The notes beneath the pieces are model-generated. The model was not told the DNA's origin, searched no databases, and saw nothing but the letters and a program-made list of their open reading frames with translations. A stretch of DNA of 64,000 bases, taken from Saturnia japonica (Eukaryota > Arthropoda > Insecta > Lepidoptera > Saturniidae). Numbering within the stretch: the stretch's first letter is position 1; every line of letters starts with the position of its first letter. Where the stretch lies: contig CM065319.1 in assembly GCA_033032175.1 (NCBI GenBank), positions 16,899,018 through 16,963,017 of the forward strand, given 5' to 3'. Positions 26,211-64,000 of the stretch are shown in pieces. The position numbers were made by a program, and so were the translations under genes.

Positions 26211-27459
26211 ACCATCACTCATCATAACCAACTGAGTCAAACAGACAGATTTGAGGAACCTCAAAACTGGAACAAAGTTGTCGGAACCAACGAAGCAACA
26301 ATCAAACGATACATTGAATTAGGAGGGATTAGCCTGAAAATAAATATTTCAAAATGAAAAAAAAACATAGAAATACACCAAAATAAAATGTATTTTATTT
26401 GTAATTATAAAGACCTATCACAAAAATATAGTTTTTGTAAAACGTTGAATAACAGTTTTGTATGTTTATACATTTTGTAGAAAAGGGAGATTATTCGGTT
26501 GTACTTTTGTAAAATCAATATTATTTTAATTTAATTCGTTGATGATTGTCATCTGAGTTGAGAAGTGTAAAATCTGAAATGAAAACTCTAGTAAATAAAA
26601 TTTCATTCTGCTCTAGTATCGATTGTCGATACATTTTCAATTTGCACACCGATCGCGGGATATCCCTAATTTAAAGAACCAATATATTATATTTTCTTTT
26701 ATAAATTTTCATTTTGTACCCTATTTTCGTCAATGTCAGCTAATATTTCATTTTATATACACGATAAAGATATTTCAACAATCAATTTTAATAGATTTTT
26801 TCATATATATTTATTTATTTATAATAAAGTTTTCTATGTTTGGAGTTTGAACGCGCATCACATGAAAACTACATACCTATGTAATTTGAAAGTAGTTTTC
26901 AGATTAACATACGACTTTATCCCTGGAAGGATCTAGAATACATATCATTACGCTTTCTATAGGTGTTAAACAGTAATGATAGGATTATTTCACGTGAACG
27001 AAGTTGCGAAAGCCAGTTAGACTTTAATAAAGTTTCCTTAAAAGTGGACATTTTAAGAGATACCTCCTTGCTATAACACACACAAAGTCTACCCCAAACG
27101 ATAAGAATACGAATAAACATTACCACTTTTGCTTTAAAACATGATTTAATTCGTCCCCGGCCATGTTTATCGACCAACGGATCGGTAATAAACATAAAAA
27201 TTAATTATTATAATTTCCTATCTCCCTATTCGATACAGAGTCACCTTAAACACTAGATCTGTTATAAAATATACACAGAAAAACAAAATTATCGATAATT
27301 GCCACTTCCCTCGTATAGTAAGTACTATTCACTGATTTCGATAATTTCTTTTTTACTATTCAGTAGACGGAGTTAAACTTGTCCTGCGTGGGGCGGAGTC
27401 GCAGATGTGGTGGCCGCTGCGAGGGCGGAACCCGACCGGGAAGTGAGGAGGGTCTCGCA

Positions 27460-61046
<33,587 letters not shown>

Positions 61047-61549
61047 CTGTAACAAATAATTTTAAACTGTATTCAAATGTTTAGACGACATAAATACAAA
61101 TTTCTTAATTTATTCTTGCTACATCATTATCTAATACTTCTTTTTGGCAAACGGGTATGAAAGAAAACAAAAATTTTCACAAAAGTGTAAGAACGGTCAA
61201 CTTAAGCCATAAAAGGACAACACGAGGAGACGAAAAAAAACGTATTTTAAACACATTCATTACTCCTAACTTATAATACTTTAATGGACTCAATAAGTTG
61301 CGTATCCACCAGAGAGGATCCGAGGATGCGTATCAGCACTGTGAATCGATGTGATGGTATCTACCAAAAGTTGTGGGAGAGGACCTTATGCGGTACGAGG
61401 ATTCGTAGCGAAACTGTCAAAAGGTATGTAGCTGAGTGGTGCAAGGATGCGAAGCGGACTCTTTTCAACTATGCGCTTCACCGTTTTGTAAACATCTTTC
61501 GCACACATTCCTCGATCGCGTCCCTCGCACAAACTCCTCGCTCTTATCG

Positions 61550-61748
61550 CTCGCTTTTTAACCGACTTCAATTAAAACCGGGGCTTACTCAATTCGAATG
61601 TACATTTTTCAATGGACTTCTTTGTTTATTAACCGTTTTGGATGATTCGTTTTTTGTTTGATACCTGAATGGTGGTCTCATTTTAATTTCATTGGCATTG
61701 GATCTTCAACTTCGAAGATACACAAGGGAACTCTCAAAAATCATTGAA
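61550..61748 (-). repeat. Dispersed repeat family F
   Basis: ttaaccgacttcaattaaaa, gcttactcaattcgaatgta, ttggatgattcgttttttgt and ggatcttcaacttcgaagat. Confidence 0.65.
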
Positions 61749-62639
61749 GTTTGTTTGTATAACATACAAATAATACCTAGATCCGCTAACCCTTTTCCAA
61801 CAGGTTTGTGCTAAGCGAGGCTAAGAAAAATAATTCTATTGGTGGATTTTTTCCTTACACACCGCCTAACTACCTCGCGATTGTGGATACGCCGTGAATC
61901 TGTTTTGAATCTTCAGTAAAAGTCAACCTAATATTCCGTGGTCACTGCAGCCTATGCCATAAGTATAATTAAAAAGACCTTAAAAAGACCTTAATTGTGG
62001 CGGTCAGTCATCATAGTATGCTGGTCCTGGGGACCAGTATACCAGTTACCAGCCACACACTTGAAACCGAGCCATAGCAGCACGAGCTTTGTTACATTAC
62101 ACCAGGAATATGTTTGGTTATTTTTATCTCTACTTTTCTTTCTAAAACACGAACTGATATATATGAAATACCAAATCAATTTCATTTTATAGGTCAAATA
62201 ATATATTAAAAAGCCTCGGTCACGTAACAAAGGATATATTGAAATAAGGAAGTTTCGCAAACCCCGACATCTGGTACAAGCGACTAGGGAAAACTCACAG
62301 ACCACACGTGGCTAGACGCGATATAATTGTCGCGCACTCAGTAAATATAACATATAATTCGCAATTATTATGACATTCAAAAGCAAAGTAATTTTTAACT
62401 TAAGTTATACTTCTTTTAACGCTATTAGTAGTGTATAATATTCAGAGCTGCGCGCGCATCATGTGATGGAAATGCGATATGATGAAGCTAAAATCAATGA
62501 TAATAATGTGATTATTTACCTTTTTAATTACCTAAAAATATTTTTAACATTGTATTAGCATAATTTAAATTTGATTAAAACTACGTTTATTTATTTATTT
62601 CAATTAAATTTTAATTAATAATAAAACGATTTTTTTTAA

Positions 62640-62890
62640 TGCAAACAAGTGTACGGCCTGCGGCTACCGTAACTTATGAACAGTATAGACGCTTGTAATA
62701 CCATAGATATCACTAGCGCGTTGCAGACCTTGAACCCCCCAAAGGAGCTCTGGAAACCCTGCTCACCACAGGAACACAACACAAGGTTATTTGGCTGCAT
62801 CTTCTGTAGAGTGGGGGTTTTCCCCCAGTCGGACTACCCCAAGTAGAGAGAAATCTCCAGAAATTTCTCTGTGCTCTACCTCTCTCTCTC
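62640..62890 (+). repeat. Dispersed repeat family E
   Basis: tatcactagcgcgttgcaga, aaaggagctctggaaaccct, gctcaccacaggaacacaac and ggttatttggctgcatcttc, ending ctctgtgctctacctctctc. Confidence 0.7.
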
Positions 62891-62919
62891 TTTATTTAAT
62901 TTTTTACACAGTAAAAAAA

Positions 62920-63202
62920 CTAGCGATCGGCCTAAGGTCGAAATTCGACCAGCGACTTATTGATCATAGACTATTTTCTGTTTTACATTTGCAGTATTCA
63001 TGAACCTAAACAATGAGTATTATCTACATCACTTGCTGTCACTTTTCGTCGAAATTCGACCAGCGACTTTTTGATCATAGACTATTTTCTGTTTCACATT
63101 TGCAGTATTCATGAACCTAAACAATGAGTATTATCTACATCACTTGCTGTCACTTTTCGTTGAGTGACAATGTCAATATTTTGGGGGGTCTAAGTTCAAT
63201 GG
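62920..63202 (-). mobile_element. Helitron-like family B copy with internal 111-bp tandem duplication, 5'-truncated
   Basis: CTAG at 62920-62923. A 111-bp unit (62940-63050) is repeated at 63051-63161, nearly identically. Its 5' side stops at about 63202 in the middle of the family consensus. Confidence 0.72.
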
Positions 63203-63525
63203 TTTTGAAATGGAGTCTCGTTTGAGTATACTTCATATGATGCGAGTGATCGTATTAAAATATTTTCGCGATTATTAGCGGTGTTCGATAGTTCGCGTCT
63301 AGTAATGTGTGGTCTGCGAGAAACCCCCTAGTAATTCATCAAAGTTGTACAAGTTTGACGTTTCGACATTTTTTATTCAATAGCCAATGTCGGAAAAAAT
63401 TCTTTTTATCGTTTCTTGTTTATCATTATAACGCAGTAAAACAGGAGGATTTAACAGTTGACATCATCGGATCCTCAAATCGATATATTTTGCCGACTAT
63501 ATGTGGAGCATAAGTAATAATTTCT

Positions 63526-63863
63526 TTATATTAATACGTGAAGCAAAAGCTTTCGGTACCATTTTAAGCGTATTGCGTTCACGAAAGTTTATACGGAGAA
63601 GGAGTGCAGAAAGCTAAAATTTATCTATAATATCTGTGAATAATATATTAAAATAAATAAATTAATACTGAGAATCCCAACCTGACAAGTGCCATTAAAC
63701 TTAGAACCCCCAAAATATTGACATTGTCACTAAACGAAAAGTGACAGCAAGTGATGTAGATAATACTCATTGTTTAGGTTCATGAATACTGCAAATGTCA
63801 AACAAAAAATAGTCTATGAACAAAAAGTCGCTGGTCGAATTTCGACCTTAGGGCGATCGCTAG
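63526..63863 (+). mobile_element. Helitron-like family B copy
   Basis: tatattaatacgtgaagc ... gggcgatcgctag (CTAG 63860-63863). It lies inverted relative to the copy at 62920-63202, about 320 bp away. Confidence 0.72.
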
Positions 63864-64000
63864 TAATTATATATATTTTAACATAAACGCCAGTTTTAAT
63901 CATACACGTTACACCAAACGAGAAAAATCCAACATTTCGTTGGGCACTCATACCGGATTTCACAGCGACCACCACATACATGGTAAAGAACGAGCATTTA

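Noticed and set aside
26917..27195. 92-codon minus-strand ORF just downstream of the retm stop
   Set aside because: No recognisable motif and no splice site; probably 3' UTR or intergenic chance frame.
61284..61661. 125-codon plus-strand ORF
   Set aside because: Its 3' third is family F repeat and the remainder has no recognisable motif; not a host exon, and not the missing retm start exon.
61047..64000. Search for the missing retm N-terminal exon
   Set aside because: No minus-strand sequence resembling the conserved ~20-residue start of SEC14L1-type proteins with a phase-0 donor was found; it is likely outside the window.

Overview
This is an AT-rich, intron-rich and transposon-dense piece of animal genome, almost certainly from a moth or butterfly (Lepidoptera). 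The evidence is an insect-type SEC14L1/5 ('real-time', retm) gene in 14 visible coding exons with GT-AG introns, together with lepidopteran-style repeats. These include several non-autonomous Helitron-like families ending in CTAG, tRNA-headed SINEs, a cecropia-type mariner, RTE-like LINE fragments and a full-length Jockey LINE. There is no sign of operons, bacterial genes, CRISPR or rRNA. Many small ORFs are chance frames or antisense shadows.

Layout. Positions 1-27,459 lie downstream of the gene. No host gene could be supported there. The region holds RTE fragments (1.5-2.2, 12.65 and 16.5 kb), Helitron-like copies, a mariner nested inside one of them (9.45-11.2 kb), decayed LINE 3' ends (13.1-13.7 and 18.95-19.35 kb), a hAT-like remnant (17.9-19.4 kb), a Tc1/mariner remnant (25.6-26.0 kb) and a repeat-poor stretch (about 22-25 kb) followed by scattered ATCGAT motifs. 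Positions 27,460-61,046 carry retm on the minus strand: PRELI/MSF1 domain, then CRAL-TRIO-N, CRAL-TRIO and GOLD, 658 residues visible, with only the first ~20 residues missing because the start exon lies beyond the window. Positions 61,047-64,000 are the intron upstream of the first visible exon, filled with repeats.

The intron between the PRELI half and the SEC14 half of retm is about 18.8 kb (38,634-57,470). It contains an intact 5.8-kb Jockey-clade LINE (41,631-47,425). This has both ORFs open, a 72-nt poly(A) tail (poly-T on +) and an 11-bp target-site duplication, so it looks young, and it lies in the same orientation as retm.

The most interesting signal is in the same intron. A minus-strand open exon (54,606-55,141) starts after a textbook splice acceptor, is in the correct phase to be joined to the PRELI half of retm, and ends in a C-terminal membrane anchor. 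If used, it would give a short, membrane-anchored PRELI-domain isoform lacking the CRAL-TRIO and GOLD domains. That is an inference from splice phase and sequence only. A second, unrelated exon-like ORF (49,342-49,633) in the intron is unrecognised.
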